Shown piece by piece: positions 36,399-44,812 of a stretch of DNA of 64,000 bases. This stretch comes from Thermotoga maritima MSB8 (GTDB lineage Bacteria > Thermotogota > Thermotogae > Thermotogales > Thermotogaceae). The notes beneath the pieces are model-generated. The model was not told the origin of the DNA, did no database searches, and was given only the letters and a program-made list of their open reading frames with translations. Location of the stretch: assembly GCF_000008545.1 (NCBI RefSeq), contig NC_000853.1, forward strand, positions 1,626,465 to 1,690,464, given 5' to 3'. Numbering within the stretch: position 1 is the first letter of the stretch; every line of letters starts with the position of its first letter. A program made the translations under genes and the position numbers.

Positions 36399-38096
36399 TT
36401 ATTCGCCGTGAGTTTTTTCCCAGATTTCTTTGATCTTTTCGTGTTTTTCCCTGAAAATCTCGATCAGCTTGGGGTGAAAATTGGACGGTGAGGTTCTTCC
36501 GTCTCCCTCGAGAATCACCCTGACGGCCTCTTCATGGGACAAGGCTTTTTTGTAGGGTCTTTCTGAGCGCAGGGCATCGTAAACATCGACTATCTTGACG
36601 ATCTGCGCTTCTATGGGGATCTCGTCGTCTTTCAGACCGAATGGATAGCCCGTTCCGTCATAGCTTTCGTGGTGGTAGAGGGCTATGTTTCTTGCAACTT
36701 CCAGTTCTTTTCTGCCGGAGAGCAACTCCCCACCCCAGATGGTGTGCTTCTTCATGATTTCCCATTCTTCTGCTGTGAGCTTTCCTTTTTTGTTCAAGAT
36801 CTCCTTGGGAACCTTTATCTTTCCAATGTCGTGGAGTGGAGCGTACAGATATATTTTGTGAACAAGATCTTCATCGAGGCCCATCTCTTCAGCGAAGAAT
36901 TTCGACAGCTCCTGAACTCTTCTGACGTGGTTTCCAGTCGGCTCGTCGAAACCTTCCACGATATCCACCAGTTTGTAGGTGAAAAATTCGTACGCTTCTT
37001 CGACAGCTCGGCTTTTCTCCTCTATCTCCTGAGCCATCTTTTGAAGTTCAGAGTAAGACGCCTCGAGCTCCTCGTAGGATGCTTCGAGCTCTTCCCTCTG
37101 GGATTCAATTATGGTGATCATATCGGAAACTTCATCGATGAGCTGGTTGATCTCCAGAATGTTCGAAGATGTACCCCCAAGATCAAAGATCCTGGAACGC
37201 AGGTACTCCTTTGAAGCCTTCGAGAACACCTCGAGGGGAACTCTGAGTTCTCTGTCGATCAACTTAGATACTCTTCGAACGATCGGGAAAGAAATTATGA
37301 AGGCTAACCCGATCACATAACCCAAGTGGAGAAGAGAATTCCTCAGAAAAACAAGAAGCGGTACCTGGATCACAAAGACCGTGGATCCCGTTTTTCTGAA
37401 AAATGCAACACCGGACACGCTTATCTTCGCGCCGTAATCTCTTGATTCAAAGTCTTCGGGATCGAGTTTCACATGGATTTCACCGTTTTGAAGAAGAACC
37501 GTTCCGTCTTCTGAAAGAACGTACATGCCCGGTTGTAGAAGATCCTTCATCACCTTTGATGGAACAATATCGATTCCCAAAACACCGAGGAGGTTTCCTC
37601 GTTCGTCGAGTATCGCTCTCACTATACCAAAAGTGACAACACCGAGGATTCTGTGGGTGAAGGGAGGAGTAACCACAGCAGAGTCGGGGTTTTCAGCAGC
37701 AGCTTTGTACCAGGGTCTCTCCCTTGGGTCGAAATCGGGAGGAAACGTGTAAAGAGGATATATGTAGTAATTGCCATCCGGGGTGGCAAAGATGGGATAA
37801 GCTGAATAATCTCCGAAGTGTTCGCGGATCAGTTTCAAAACCTCGAGAATCGTTCCGGGATTTTCAAAATCCTTACTGCGATCTGCGAAGAAATCGAGGA
37901 CATCCCGGTAGTGATCGATTGTCCTTTCCCACTCGTTCGAAACAAGGGTGAGCTTTTCGAACCAGTCTTTCTTGCCAATATAGTAGGTTACTATAAAAAC
38001 AAAAACAGCTATCACGAGCGATAGAAGAAAAATGAAGATCAGATTTTTCTTGTAAACCAGATCTTTGATAACATCACTCAATTTTCTCGGTGCCAC
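36399..38096 (-). CDS. Cache-domain HD-GYP cyclic di-GMP phosphodiesterase
   Basis: 565 residues: membrane helix (about 18-40), extracytoplasmic dCache sensor (about 42-250) with the ERPWYKAA segment seen in small-ligand sensors, second membrane helix (about 256-277), HAMP/coiled coil (about 290-375), and an HD-GYP domain with PLHDIGKIKVP, HHESYDGTGYP and VDVYDALRSERPYKKA. All catalytic signatures are intact, so this is an active-looking c-di-GMP hydrolase. GTG 38096 follows GAGGGGTGATG. Confidence 0.9.
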   Translation of the reverse strand: MAPRKLSDVIKDLVYKKNLIFIFLLSLVIAVFVFIVTYYIGKKDWFEKLTLVSNEWERTIDHYRDVLDFFADRSKDFENPGTILEVLKLIREHFGDYSAYPIFATPDGNYYIYPLYTFPPDFDPRERPWYKAAAENPDSAVVTPPFTHRILGVVTFGIVRAILDERGNLLGVLGIDIVPSKVMKDLLQPGMYVLSEDGTVLLQNGEIHVKLDPEDFESRDYGAKISVSGVAFFRKTGSTVFVIQVPLLVFLRNSLLHLGYVIGLAFIISFPIVRRVSKLIDRELRVPLEVFSKASKEYLRSRIFDLGGTSSNILEINQLIDEVSDMITIIESQREELEASYEELEASYSELQKMAQEIEEKSRAVEEAYEFFTYKLVDIVEGFDEPTGNHVRRVQELSKFFAEEMGLDEDLVHKIYLYAPLHDIGKIKVPKEILNKKGKLTAEEWEIMKKHTIWGGELLSGRKELEVARNIALYHHESYDGTGYPFGLKDDEIPIEAQIVKIVDVYDALRSERPYKKALSHEEAVRVILEGDGRTSPSNFHPKLIEIFREKHEKIKEIWEKTHGE

Positions 38097-38227
38097 ATCA
38101 TCACCCCTCGGTGTTCTTATTTTACTACATTTTTACAAGGCGATCGTGATGTATGACTATTTGGCTTAGAAGTGCTAAAACTTTAGTAGGTCGCACAGAA
38201 ATAAAGTATCTCCGAGCCCGAAGAGGG

Positions 38228-38247
38228 GAAGATTGGGAGGAGGTCAA
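38228..38247 (+). other. Remnant of an IS605-type right end
   Basis: GATTGGGAGGAGGTCAA at 38231-38247 is identical over 17 bases to the terminal 17 bases of the TnpB element at 34692-34708, including the TCAA end. A preceding AGGGGAA resembles the element's AGGGGA with a small change. No tnpB is recognisable nearby. It is probably the scar of a second, decayed copy, ending seven bases before the csp -35. Confidence 0.65.
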
Positions 38248-38253
38248 TACATC

Positions 38254-38283
38254 TTGACACATCCACCTACGAAGTGTTATGAT
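38254..38283 (+). promoter_or_regulatory. csp promoter
   Basis: Perfect -35 TTGACA (38254-38259), 18-bp spacer and -10 TATGAT (38278-38283). A roughly 30-base leader with AAGGAGG follows. It lies immediately downstream of the IS right-end remnant. Confidence 0.8.
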
Positions 38284-38319
38284 TGAGGAGTACCATCTTT
38301 CGTTAAGGAGGCATGTGTT

Positions 38320-38520
38320 ATGAGAGGAAAGGTTAAGTGGTTCGATTCCAAGAAGGGCTACGGATTCATCACAAAGGACGAAGGAGGAGACGTGTTCGTA
38401 CACTGGTCAGCCATCGAAATGGAAGGTTTCAAAACTCTGAAGGAAGGCCAGGTCGTCGAGTTCGAGATTCAGGAAGGCAAGAAAGGTCCACAGGCAGCGC
38501 ACGTGAAAGTAGTTGAGTAA
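38320..38520 (+). CDS. csp: Cold-shock protein
   Basis: 66-residue single OB fold with RNP1 KGYGFIT and RNP2 VFVHW, a nucleic-acid chaperone. Length and sequence agree with the hyperthermophile Csp of T. maritima as I remember it. Strong promoter and terminator make it a single-gene transcript. Confidence 0.96.
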   Translation: MRGKVKWFDSKKGYGFITKDEGGDVFVHWSAIEMEGFKTLKEGQVVEFEIQEGKKGPQAAHVKVVE

Positions 38521-38530
38521 AGAGACGAAT

Positions 38531-38560
38531 CAGCCCCCGCCCGGGGGCTTAAATTTTCTT
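38531..38560 (+). terminator. Terminator after csp
   Basis: Stem AGCCCCC/GGGGGCT (38532-38549) with a short loop, followed by TAAATTTTCTTTCT. Confidence 0.8.
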
Positions 38561-38567
38561 TCTCCAC

Positions 38568-38610
38568 TTGATTTTTAGTCTCACATATGGTACCATTTGG
38601 CATGTGAGAC
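38568..38610 (+). promoter_or_regulatory. rpmE promoter overlapping a nested palindrome
   Basis: -35 TTGATT (38568-38573), 17-bp spacer and -10 TACCAT (38591-38596). An inverted repeat GTCTCACAT (38578-38586) / ATGTGAGAC (38602-38610) surrounds the perfect palindrome ATGGTACCAT (38587-38596), which covers the -10. This looks like an operator, for example for zinc-dependent control of L31, or else a transcript leader hairpin. Confidence 0.55.
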
Positions 38611-38641
38611 GTAATAATATTCATGGAGAGGTGAGGACACG

Positions 38642-38857
38642 GTGAAAAAGGGAATACATCCAGAGATGAAGCTCGTAACTGTTAAGTGTGCGTGTGGTGC
38701 TGAGCACACTTTTTACACGACGGTTGACAATATAAGAATCGACGTGTGTTCTAACTGCCATCCGTTCTACACCTCCGGTGGAAAAGGTGGCGTTCTCATA
38801 GTGGATACGGAGGGTAGAGTGGAGAAGTTCAGAAGGAAGTACGGAGACAACTATTGA
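38642..38857 (+). CDS. rpmE: 50S ribosomal protein L31
   Basis: 71-residue bL31 of the zinc-binding C+ type: CACG (about 16-19) and CSNCHP (about 37-42), with [11 protein letters not shown] typical of the family. GTG start behind AGGTGAGG. It is followed 33 bases later by an S1-domain gene, probably cotranscribed. Confidence 0.95.
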   Translation: MKKGIHPEMKLVTVKCACGAEHTFYTTVDNIRIDVCSNCHPFYTSGGKGGVLIVDTEGRVEKFRRKYGDNY

Positions 38858-38890
38858 GAGGCAATATCACTTTTGTGAGGAGGGTTTTTT

Positions 38891-39265
38891 GTGAAAGTTG
38901 GTGAACTTGTGAAGGGAAAGGTTTCTAAGATCGTGAAGTACGGAGCCTTCGTGGATATCGAAGGGGGGGAAAGAGGATTCATCCACATTTCCAAGATCTC
39001 CAAAAACTATGTGAAGAGAATCGAAGATTACCTTCACGAGGGGCAGGAGATATCCGCGAAGGTGATAGGAAGAGCCAGAAACGGCGGCTGGGAACTTTCC
39101 CTGAAAGATCTTGAAGAAGAAACACCAAAGACAGGTGAGAAATCTGAAGAAAAGAAAAATATGGATTTCGAGAAAAAGCTATCCAGATTCTTGAAAGAAA
39201 GCAGTCAGAAGCTTTCCGAATACAAGAAGAGACTCGAGAAAAAAGGCAGAAGAAGCGCATGGTAA
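38891..39265 (+). CDS. S1-domain RNA-binding protein
   Basis: 124 residues: an S1 OB domain (1-75) with GKVSKIVKYGAFVDI and GFIHISKIS, followed by a charged helical tail (about 78-124). It resembles the YabR/GSP13 group of ribosome-associated S1 proteins. GTG start with GAGGAGGG upstream. Confidence 0.85.
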   Translation: MKVGELVKGKVSKIVKYGAFVDIEGGERGFIHISKISKNYVKRIEDYLHEGQEISAKVIGRARNGGWELSLKDLEEETPKTGEKSEEKKNMDFEKKLSRFLKESSQKLSEYKKRLEKKGRRSAW

Positions 39266-39299
39266 AAAAAGCGGGGGTAATCCCCGCTTTCATTTTTTT
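39264..39299. terminator. Bidirectional terminator between S1-protein gene and L,D-transpeptidase gene
   Basis: Stem GCGGGG/CCCCGC (39271-39287) flanked by A7 on the left and CATTTTTTT on the right, so it can terminate both the plus-strand S1 gene and the convergent minus-strand gene. Confidence 0.85.
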
Positions 39300-40485
39300 A
39301 ATAGATCCTTTCTGGAAATTCTTTATCTTCCTTCACCACCACAACTTCCGTTCCAACACCAGCGAAAGCGTCGATTTCTTCCACATCTCTGTTGAACATC
39401 CTGATACAACCGTGCGAGATCCTTTTTCCTATTTCCCACGGTTTCGAGGTGCCGTGTATCGCATACGTGGGATCCGATAACTGCAGATACCTCGTTCCGA
39501 GTCCGTTGAGAGGGGTTCTGGGGGATATGTACTCCCCAAACCAGTAGAGGGCAGGATCTATCTCTTTTCTGAGAACCCAGTAACGTCCCGGAGGTGTGGC
39601 GTCACTCCTTCCAAGGGCCACGGGATAAACTTTGAGCAGAACCCCATCGTAGTAAAGAGCGAGCTTAGATGAAAACAGATTCACAACTATTGTGACTGGA
39701 TTCTCCCGGAAATAGACCCTTCCGATCTTCAAAACCTGACCAGCCACTATCCTGTCGGGATCTTCCAGGCGGTTTATCAAAACGATGTCTCCAACTCTCA
39801 CACCGTATTGATTGGCTATGCTCCAGAGTGTTTCTCCTCTCTTCACAACGTGCTCGGCAAACACAGTGTAGTCGAAAGCGCCATCTTCTCCCCTCATAGG
39901 TACCGCAACGCGTTTTATAACGTAGATTTCTTTCTTCAAGCTGAAGGTGTAACCGTATGGACCGTTGAAAGTAATTTCCAGTTCGTGCGCACCATCTTCG
40001 AGAAAGGACTTGAAGACGCAGATCCACTTCCCTTCCAGGTTGAAGAATCTGAATCTCTTTCCCTCCAGGTTTAACGAGACAGGTACCACACCTTCTGGAG
40101 ACTGAATGAACACGTACACCAGAACTTCTCCGTTTTTTATGTCCGAGATCACTCTTGTTTCGGGTTTCTCCAGAGGTACCCTCAAAACCTGAGGTGCCAC
40201 ACGGTACATCCTCTTCCCGAAAGAATTCACACCTTCAACAATTGGAAAGAAGGGGCCTTCGAAATCCACCTCGAAGGTGTAATCGCTGTTTTTCACTTTT
40301 TCAGGAAACACAAATCCCGCCGGGGAGTAGAGAAGAAAGGTCGTTATTTCTCCTTCGTAGAGTTTTTTTACGGAGAGAGTCACGTGATCTTCAGAAACGC
40401 TCTTCAGTTCAAGAAGGTGATCCGCCAGCAAGGTTTGAAACAACATCAAGAATACCGCAAGCCACACGAATCTTGTCATCTTCAT
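39298..40485 (-). CDS. LysM-containing L,D-transpeptidase (YkuD family)
   Basis: 395 residues with a signal peptide (hydrophobic 5-20), a beta-rich region (about 25-195), a LysM peptidoglycan-binding domain (about 215-258, HVVKRGETLWSIANQYGV), and a C-terminal YkuD domain with YAIHGTSKP and the catalytic SHGCIRM. It would cross-link or anchor peptidoglycan in the periplasm. ATG 40485 follows AAAAGGATTG. Its first 77 bases overlap coaBC out of frame, so the signal peptide shares DNA with the coaBC C-terminus. Confidence 0.9.
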   Translation of the reverse strand: MKMTRFVWLAVFLMLFQTLLADHLLELKSVSEDHVTLSVKKLYEGEITTFLLYSPAGFVFPEKVKNSDYTFEVDFEGPFFPIVEGVNSFGKRMYRVAPQVLRVPLEKPETRVISDIKNGEVLVYVFIQSPEGVVPVSLNLEGKRFRFFNLEGKWICVFKSFLEDGAHELEITFNGPYGYTFSLKKEIYVIKRVAVPMRGEDGAFDYTVFAEHVVKRGETLWSIANQYGVRVGDIVLINRLEDPDRIVAGQVLKIGRVYFRENPVTIVVNLFSSKLALYYDGVLLKVYPVALGRSDATPPGRYWVLRKEIDPALYWFGEYISPRTPLNGLGTRYLQLSDPTYAIHGTSKPWEIGKRISHGCIRMFNRDVEEIDAFAGVGTEVVVVKEDKEFPERIY

Positions 40486-41593
40486 CAATCCTTTTGATGA
40501 AACCGTCTCTTCCGTATATGTAGACCTCCACTCTGTCGGAAGAGAACGCTTTCCGGGCATCGTTCAGCACGAGCAAATCCAGATTCTTCTCTCTCAGCTT
40601 TTTCACAGCGTTCTCCTCGAAATTTTCCACCTCAGCCGCGAATCCCACAAGAATCTGATTTGACTTTCTCTGTCCGAGTTCTTTGAGAATATCTTTTGTT
40701 CTTTCGAGATGGAGAACGAGATCGTTCTCTGTTTTCTTCAGCTTTCCTTCAAAGACCTTTTTCGGCCTGTAATCTCCCACGGCGGCGTTCATTATCACGA
40801 TGTCTGTATCTTCGAATCTCTTCATCACCTCTTCGTACATCTCTTCAGCACTTTCTACTTTCACAAATTCATCCACATAGTAAGGTGGTTTCAAAGACGT
40901 TGGGCCGGATACAAGAGAAACACGAGCTCCCATCCTCTTTGCGACAGTTGCCAGCGCGTATCCCATCTTTCCTGAACTCGCGTTAGTGATGAACCTCACA
41001 GCGTCTATACGCTCTCTTGTTGGTCCCGCGGTGATAAGAACCTTTTTTCCGGCGAGCTTCTTTGGAAAAGTCAAAAGGTGTACCGCTTCGACTATCTTTT
41101 CGTTCTCCGGATATCTTCCCTTTCCGACCTCACCGCACGCGAGATGGCCTTCTTCGGGTTCCACAACGAACCAGCCGTTGTTTTTTAGCTTTTCAAGATT
41201 CTCTTGAAACAGTTTGTTGCTGTACATACGGTAATTCATCGTGGGAACGAGAATCTTCGCGTCTTTATCAAAAGCGAGAGCGACGAGTGTGAGAAGATTG
41301 TCCGCTATTCCGTTTGCGATCTTTGAAATGGTGTTCGCGGTTGCGGGGGCAACAACGAGCACGTCTGCCGTTCTGGAAATTTCGGTGTGCGGGATCCAGC
41401 CATTCCTGACATCCATCCAGTCGTGGTACACGGAACAGTTTCCAACAGCTGAAAACACCACCGGAGAAATCATTCTGGTGGCGTCCGGTGTCATCACCAC
41501 GTGAAGTTCGTGACCTTCTTTTCTCAACTTACTTGCCAGGTCCACGGCTTTGTATATCGCTATGCCGCTGCTGACACCGAGTACTATCCTCAT
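40409..41593 (-). CDS. coaBC: Phosphopantothenoylcysteine decarboxylase / phosphopantothenate-cysteine ligase
   Basis: Bifunctional coenzyme A enzyme, 394 residues. The N-terminal flavin decarboxylase (CoaC, about 1-180) has GVSSGIAIYK, the HTEISRTAD active-site region, PATANT and the substrate-clamp PTMNYRMY. The C-terminal ligase (CoaB) has AGPTRERIDAVRFITNASSGKMG. ATG 41593 is preferred; GTG 41599 is in frame and overlaps rpoZ. Part of the conserved gmk-rpoZ-coaBC cluster. Confidence 0.95.
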   Translation of the reverse strand: MRIVLGVSSGIAIYKAVDLASKLRKEGHELHVVMTPDATRMISPVVFSAVGNCSVYHDWMDVRNGWIPHTEISRTADVLVVAPATANTISKIANGIADNLLTLVALAFDKDAKILVPTMNYRMYSNKLFQENLEKLKNNGWFVVEPEEGHLACGEVGKGRYPENEKIVEAVHLLTFPKKLAGKKVLITAGPTRERIDAVRFITNASSGKMGYALATVAKRMGARVSLVSGPTSLKPPYYVDEFVKVESAEEMYEEVMKRFEDTDIVIMNAAVGDYRPKKVFEGKLKKTENDLVLHLERTKDILKELGQRKSNQILVGFAAEVENFEENAVKKLREKNLDLLVLNDARKAFSSDRVEVYIYGRDGFIKRIDEDDKIRVACGILDVVSNLAGGSPS

Positions 41594-41595
41594 CC

Positions 41596-41835
41596 TCACT
41601 TCACCTTCGGAATGAGCGCTTTCAGTATCTCCTCGTTTTTGATCCTGATGTAGTTCAGGCTGAGCTCCATGAAGGCGATGCTAACATAATTTTCGTCGTC
41701 TGTAATCACAAACGGCCTGGCGTATTCTCTGATCGCTTCAGCACGCTTTGCCACAACAACAGGTATGGCGTACTTGTAGGGTATCTTCTTAAGCAGTTCA
41801 TCGTACTTGAGGTCGAACTTCACAATTTTTTCCAT
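41596..41835 (-). CDS. rpoZ: DNA-directed RNA polymerase omega subunit
   Basis: 79 residues with the omega core helix pattern ([18 protein letters not shown]). The identification relies on this segment and on the invariant gmk-rpoZ-coaBC order. Its start overlaps the gmk end by 16 bp, and AAGGATGG lies in the overlap. Confidence 0.85.
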   Translation of the reverse strand: MEKIVKFDLKYDELLKKIPYKYAIPVVVAKRAEAIREYARPFVITDDENYVSIAFMELSLNYIRIKNEEILKALIPKVK

Positions 41836-42443
41836 CCTTTCACCTCCATCTTGAACCGTTCTATCTTGTCTTGATTTCTGGTGACTTTCGCTCTCTCGGA
41901 CCTCACAATCGACACGACCATCTCTACAGCATCTTCGAGATTTTCGTTTACAACGATGTAATCGAACTCATCCATGAACATGAGCTCCCACTTGGCGTTT
42001 TCGAGTCTTACAAGCACGTCTGCTTCTTTCTCCGTTCCCCTTTTGAGGATACGTTCCCTCAGATCCGCATAGGATGGAGGAGCCACGTAAATGAACACCG
42101 TGTTTGAGTATTTCTTCTTTACCGAGAGCGCACCCTGAACGTCTATGTCGAGTACAACATCCTTTCCTTCGTTGATATGAGATTCCACAAAGGAGCGAAG
42201 GGTCCCATAGAGATGGCCGTGGACACGGGCCCACTCGAGGAATTCTCCTCTTTCGACACGCTTCAAAAACTCTTCTTCCGTGATGAAGAAATAATCCTTG
42301 CCATCCTCCTCGTGAGGGCGCTTCGGCCTTGTCGTGCAGGAAACGGAGAAAACTACGTTGTCCAGTCTTTTGAGAACTTCTTTGATTATACTGGTTTTCC
42401 CCGCACCGGAAGGACCACAGATGACGAAAAGCTGTCCTTTCAT
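41820..42443 (-). CDS. gmk: guanylate kinase
   Basis: ATP-dependent phosphorylation of GMP. 207 residues with P-loop GPSGAGKTS (about 10-18), the GMP-binding segment [19 protein letters not shown], and VLDIDVQGA. It lies 11 bases after the remA-like gene in the same operon. Confidence 0.96.
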
Positions 42444-42454
42444 TGATCACACTC

Positions 42455-42733
42455 CTATTTTTTCGTTTCTCTCAACACTCTTTCTATCTCGTAGAAGTTC
42501 TCCATGAATCTCTGAGCGATCGTTTCCGGCTGAATGGCACTCAGAATGATATGGTTACTGTCCGTGATGATGATCGATCTTGTTTTTCTTCCATATGTAG
42601 CATCGATGAGCTTTCCTTCAAGCTTCGCCTCGTCTTTCATCCTCTTCAAAGGAGAGGACTCGGGGTTCACGATAGCGATCACACGGTCACCCGCTACCAC
42701 GTTTCCAAAACCGATGTTGATCAGACCGTACAT
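42455..42733 (-). CDS. RemA-like DUF370 protein
   Basis: 92 residues matching the DUF370/RemA family ([24 protein letters not shown]). In Bacillus, RemA is a DNA-binding matrix regulator; the gene often precedes gmk, as here. About 12 bases follow the yicC stop. Confidence 0.9.
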   Translation of the reverse strand: MYGLINIGFGNVVAGDRVIAIVNPESSPLKRMKDEAKLEGKLIDATYGRKTRSIIITDSNHIILSAIQPETIAQRFMENFYEIERVLRETKK

Positions 42734-42745
42734 ACTTTCTCCCCC

Positions 42746-43624
42746 TCACTCAACGTTCTGAATCTGCTCCCTGAACTGAGAAACCAGTACCTTCCCCTCG
42801 AGAGCAAGGCTGGTTATCTCACCGGAGATAGACTTGGAAAGGATTGTGTTCAACTCCCTCAACATCTCTTGACCGAGAAAATCCAGATTCATTCCGACCG
42901 GCTCGTCGCTTTCTATTAGCTCAAGAGCTCTTTTTATGTGACTTCTGAGCCGGGTGATCTCTTCTCTTATGTCGGCTTTGGTGGCCATGAAAGCCACGTG
43001 ATTCTCCAGAATGTCTTCTTTCACAGAGACATCCTGTGGAAGGATCTTCTCCACTTCTTCCTTTATCTTTTCACGGTAAAGTGCAGGAAGCTGATCAGAG
43101 ATTTTTTCTATTTCTTCAACTCGAGACGAAAGGTCTTCCAAAATCCTCTTCAGATCCGCACCTATTTTTTGACCCTCTTTTTTTCTTTCCTCAACGAGCT
43201 TTTCCAAGGCCTCTCTGAGAATGGGAACCAGATGGTTCCAGATATTTTCTATTTCCTCGTCTGAAAGCTCTATTCGAAAGACCTCTCTGAAGTTCAGAAG
43301 GTCCGAGAGTTTCACAGGTTCAGGAAGAGAAAGTTCCCCTACTATTTCATCGAGCATCGAATAATACGCCCTGACAACGTTTTTGTCTATCTCAAGCACC
43401 TTGGGAGGTTCCAGGAACTTCACCTGAACTCGAGTTTGGACTTTTCCTCTGCTCACGTACTCCTGAACAAGGTTGTTCAGCTCTATCTCTTTCATGGAAA
43501 GATACCCGGGCAGCTGGTTTATGATGTTAAGGCCTTTCGAATTCAAGGACTTCATCTCGACTCTGAACTGATAGGGACCAGACACCTTTTCGACTCTGCT
43601 GAAGCCGGTCATGCTTTTTATCAC
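42746..43624 (-). CDS. yicC: YicC family protein (putative endoribonuclease)
   Basis: 292 residues, full family length. The N-terminal KSMTGFSRVE and the C-terminal DUF1732 segment NLDFLGQEMLRELNTILSKS are characteristic. YicC proteins are reported to be RNases affecting small-RNA stability. First gene of the yicC-remA-gmk-rpoZ-coaBC-LDT cluster. Confidence 0.92.
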   Translation of the reverse strand: MIKSMTGFSRVEKVSGPYQFRVEMKSLNSKGLNIINQLPGYLSMKEIELNNLVQEYVSRGKVQTRVQVKFLEPPKVLEIDKNVVRAYYSMLDEIVGELSLPEPVKLSDLLNFREVFRIELSDEEIENIWNHLVPILREALEKLVEERKKEGQKIGADLKRILEDLSSRVEEIEKISDQLPALYREKIKEEVEKILPQDVSVKEDILENHVAFMATKADIREEITRLRSHIKRALELIESDEPVGMNLDFLGQEMLRELNTILSKSISGEITSLALEGKVLVSQFREQIQNVE

Positions 43625-43657
43625 CAGATATTCCCCCTTCTGGTTGAAATTATATCA

Positions 43658-44812
43658 TTATCGGCGATTATTTCCAGTTAAATCCAGAAAACTGAGAATT
43701 TCTTCGATTTTCTTTAGGAAGTAATCCACTTCTTCCTCTGTGTTGTATTTGCAGAGGCTGATTCTGATGGCTCCCTGGGCAATTCTCCTGTCTACCCCCA
43801 TCGCATCCAGAACATGGCTCAATCTTTCATCCTTGCTGGTGCAGGCCGATGAGGTTGAAACGTAAATACCATAGCCGGAGAGTAGATTCTGAAGAGTGGA
43901 ACCTCTGATGTTCGGAAAAGAGACGGAGAGGGTGTTGGGAAGGGATATCTCCAGGGGAGTTATGATGTGGGCTCCCAGGTTCATCAGACCCGATACGAGT
44001 TTGCTTCTGAGCTTTTCCATGTGTTTTGCTGCTTCGCTCAGCTCTTCAACGGCGATTTCCATAGCGCGGGCTGCCCCGACGATTCCCGGAACATTCTGCG
44101 TTCCAGATCTGAGCCCTCTTTCCTGTCCACCACCGTGTATGAGGGGTCTGATAGGAACTCCCTTCCTGATGTAGGTTATTCCAACGCCTTTCGGTCCGTG
44201 AAATTTGTGCGCGCTGAAACTCGCGTAGTCCACTTCCAGTTTCTCGAGGGAAAATGGAATTTTCCCTATCGTCTGAACGGCATCGACATGAACGAGGGTC
44301 TCTTTGTTCTTTTTCTTCACTATCCTAGTCACATCTTCAACGGGCTGGATAGTTCCCACTTCATTGTTCGCAGCCATGATGCTGACAAGGAACGTGTCCT
44401 CATCTACGAGTTTTTCCAGTTCTTCCAGTTTCACAACACCCCTGGAATCAACGGGAACGTACTTCACTTTGAAACCTTTCATCGATAGATATTTCATCGT
44501 TTCGAGAACGGCTTTGTGCTCTATGGGAGTGGTGATGATGGTTCTTTTTCTTTTTTCGAACGTCTCAGCGACCGTTTTGAGAATCCAGTTTATCGACTCC
44601 GTTGCACAGGAGGTGAAGAATATTTCTGAAGGTGAGACACCGAGTACCTTTGCCACCTTTTCTCTCGCTTTTTCCATGTGTAAATTCGCCTCTATACCCA
44701 TGCCGTGAGCAGAATTGGGATTTCCATACTTTTCGCGGTAGAAAACGATCATCTCTTCGAGAACCCGATCGTCCACCCTCGTCGTTGCGTTGTTGTCAAA
44801 ATAAACCCTCAT
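43658..44812 (-). CDS. Cysteine desulfurase (NifS/IscS-like)
   Basis: PLP enzyme that releases sulfur from cysteine for Fe-S clusters and thiolated tRNA. 384 residues, the length of the well-studied T. maritima NifS-like protein. N-terminal YFDNNATTR, PLP lysine in SFSAHKFHGPKG and the mobile active-site cysteine in STSSACTSK are visible. ATG 44812 follows GAGGTGG. thiI, two genes upstream, is a plausible sulfur acceptor. The stop lies 33 bases before yicC. Confidence 0.94.
   Translation of the reverse strand: MRVYFDNNATTRVDDRVLEEMIVFYREKYGNPNSAHGMGIEANLHMEKAREKVAKVLGVSPSEIFFTSCATESINWILKTVAETFEKRKRTIITTPIEHKAVLETMKYLSMKGFKVKYVPVDSRGVVKLEELEKLVDEDTFLVSIMAANNEVGTIQPVEDVTRIVKKKNKETLVHVDAVQTIGKIPFSLEKLEVDYASFSAHKFHGPKGVGITYIRKGVPIRPLIHGGGQERGLRSGTQNVPGIVGAARAMEIAVEELSEAAKHMEKLRSKLVSGLMNLGAHIITPLEISLPNTLSVSFPNIRGSTLQNLLSGYGIYVSTSSACTSKDERLSHVLDAMGVDRRIAQGAIRISLCKYNTEEEVDYFLKKIEEILSFLDLTGNNRR

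Noticed and set aside
38125-38403. 92-residue minus-strand frame covering the csp promoter
   Set aside because: Antisense to csp and its promoter, no ribosome binding site, composition not protein-like.
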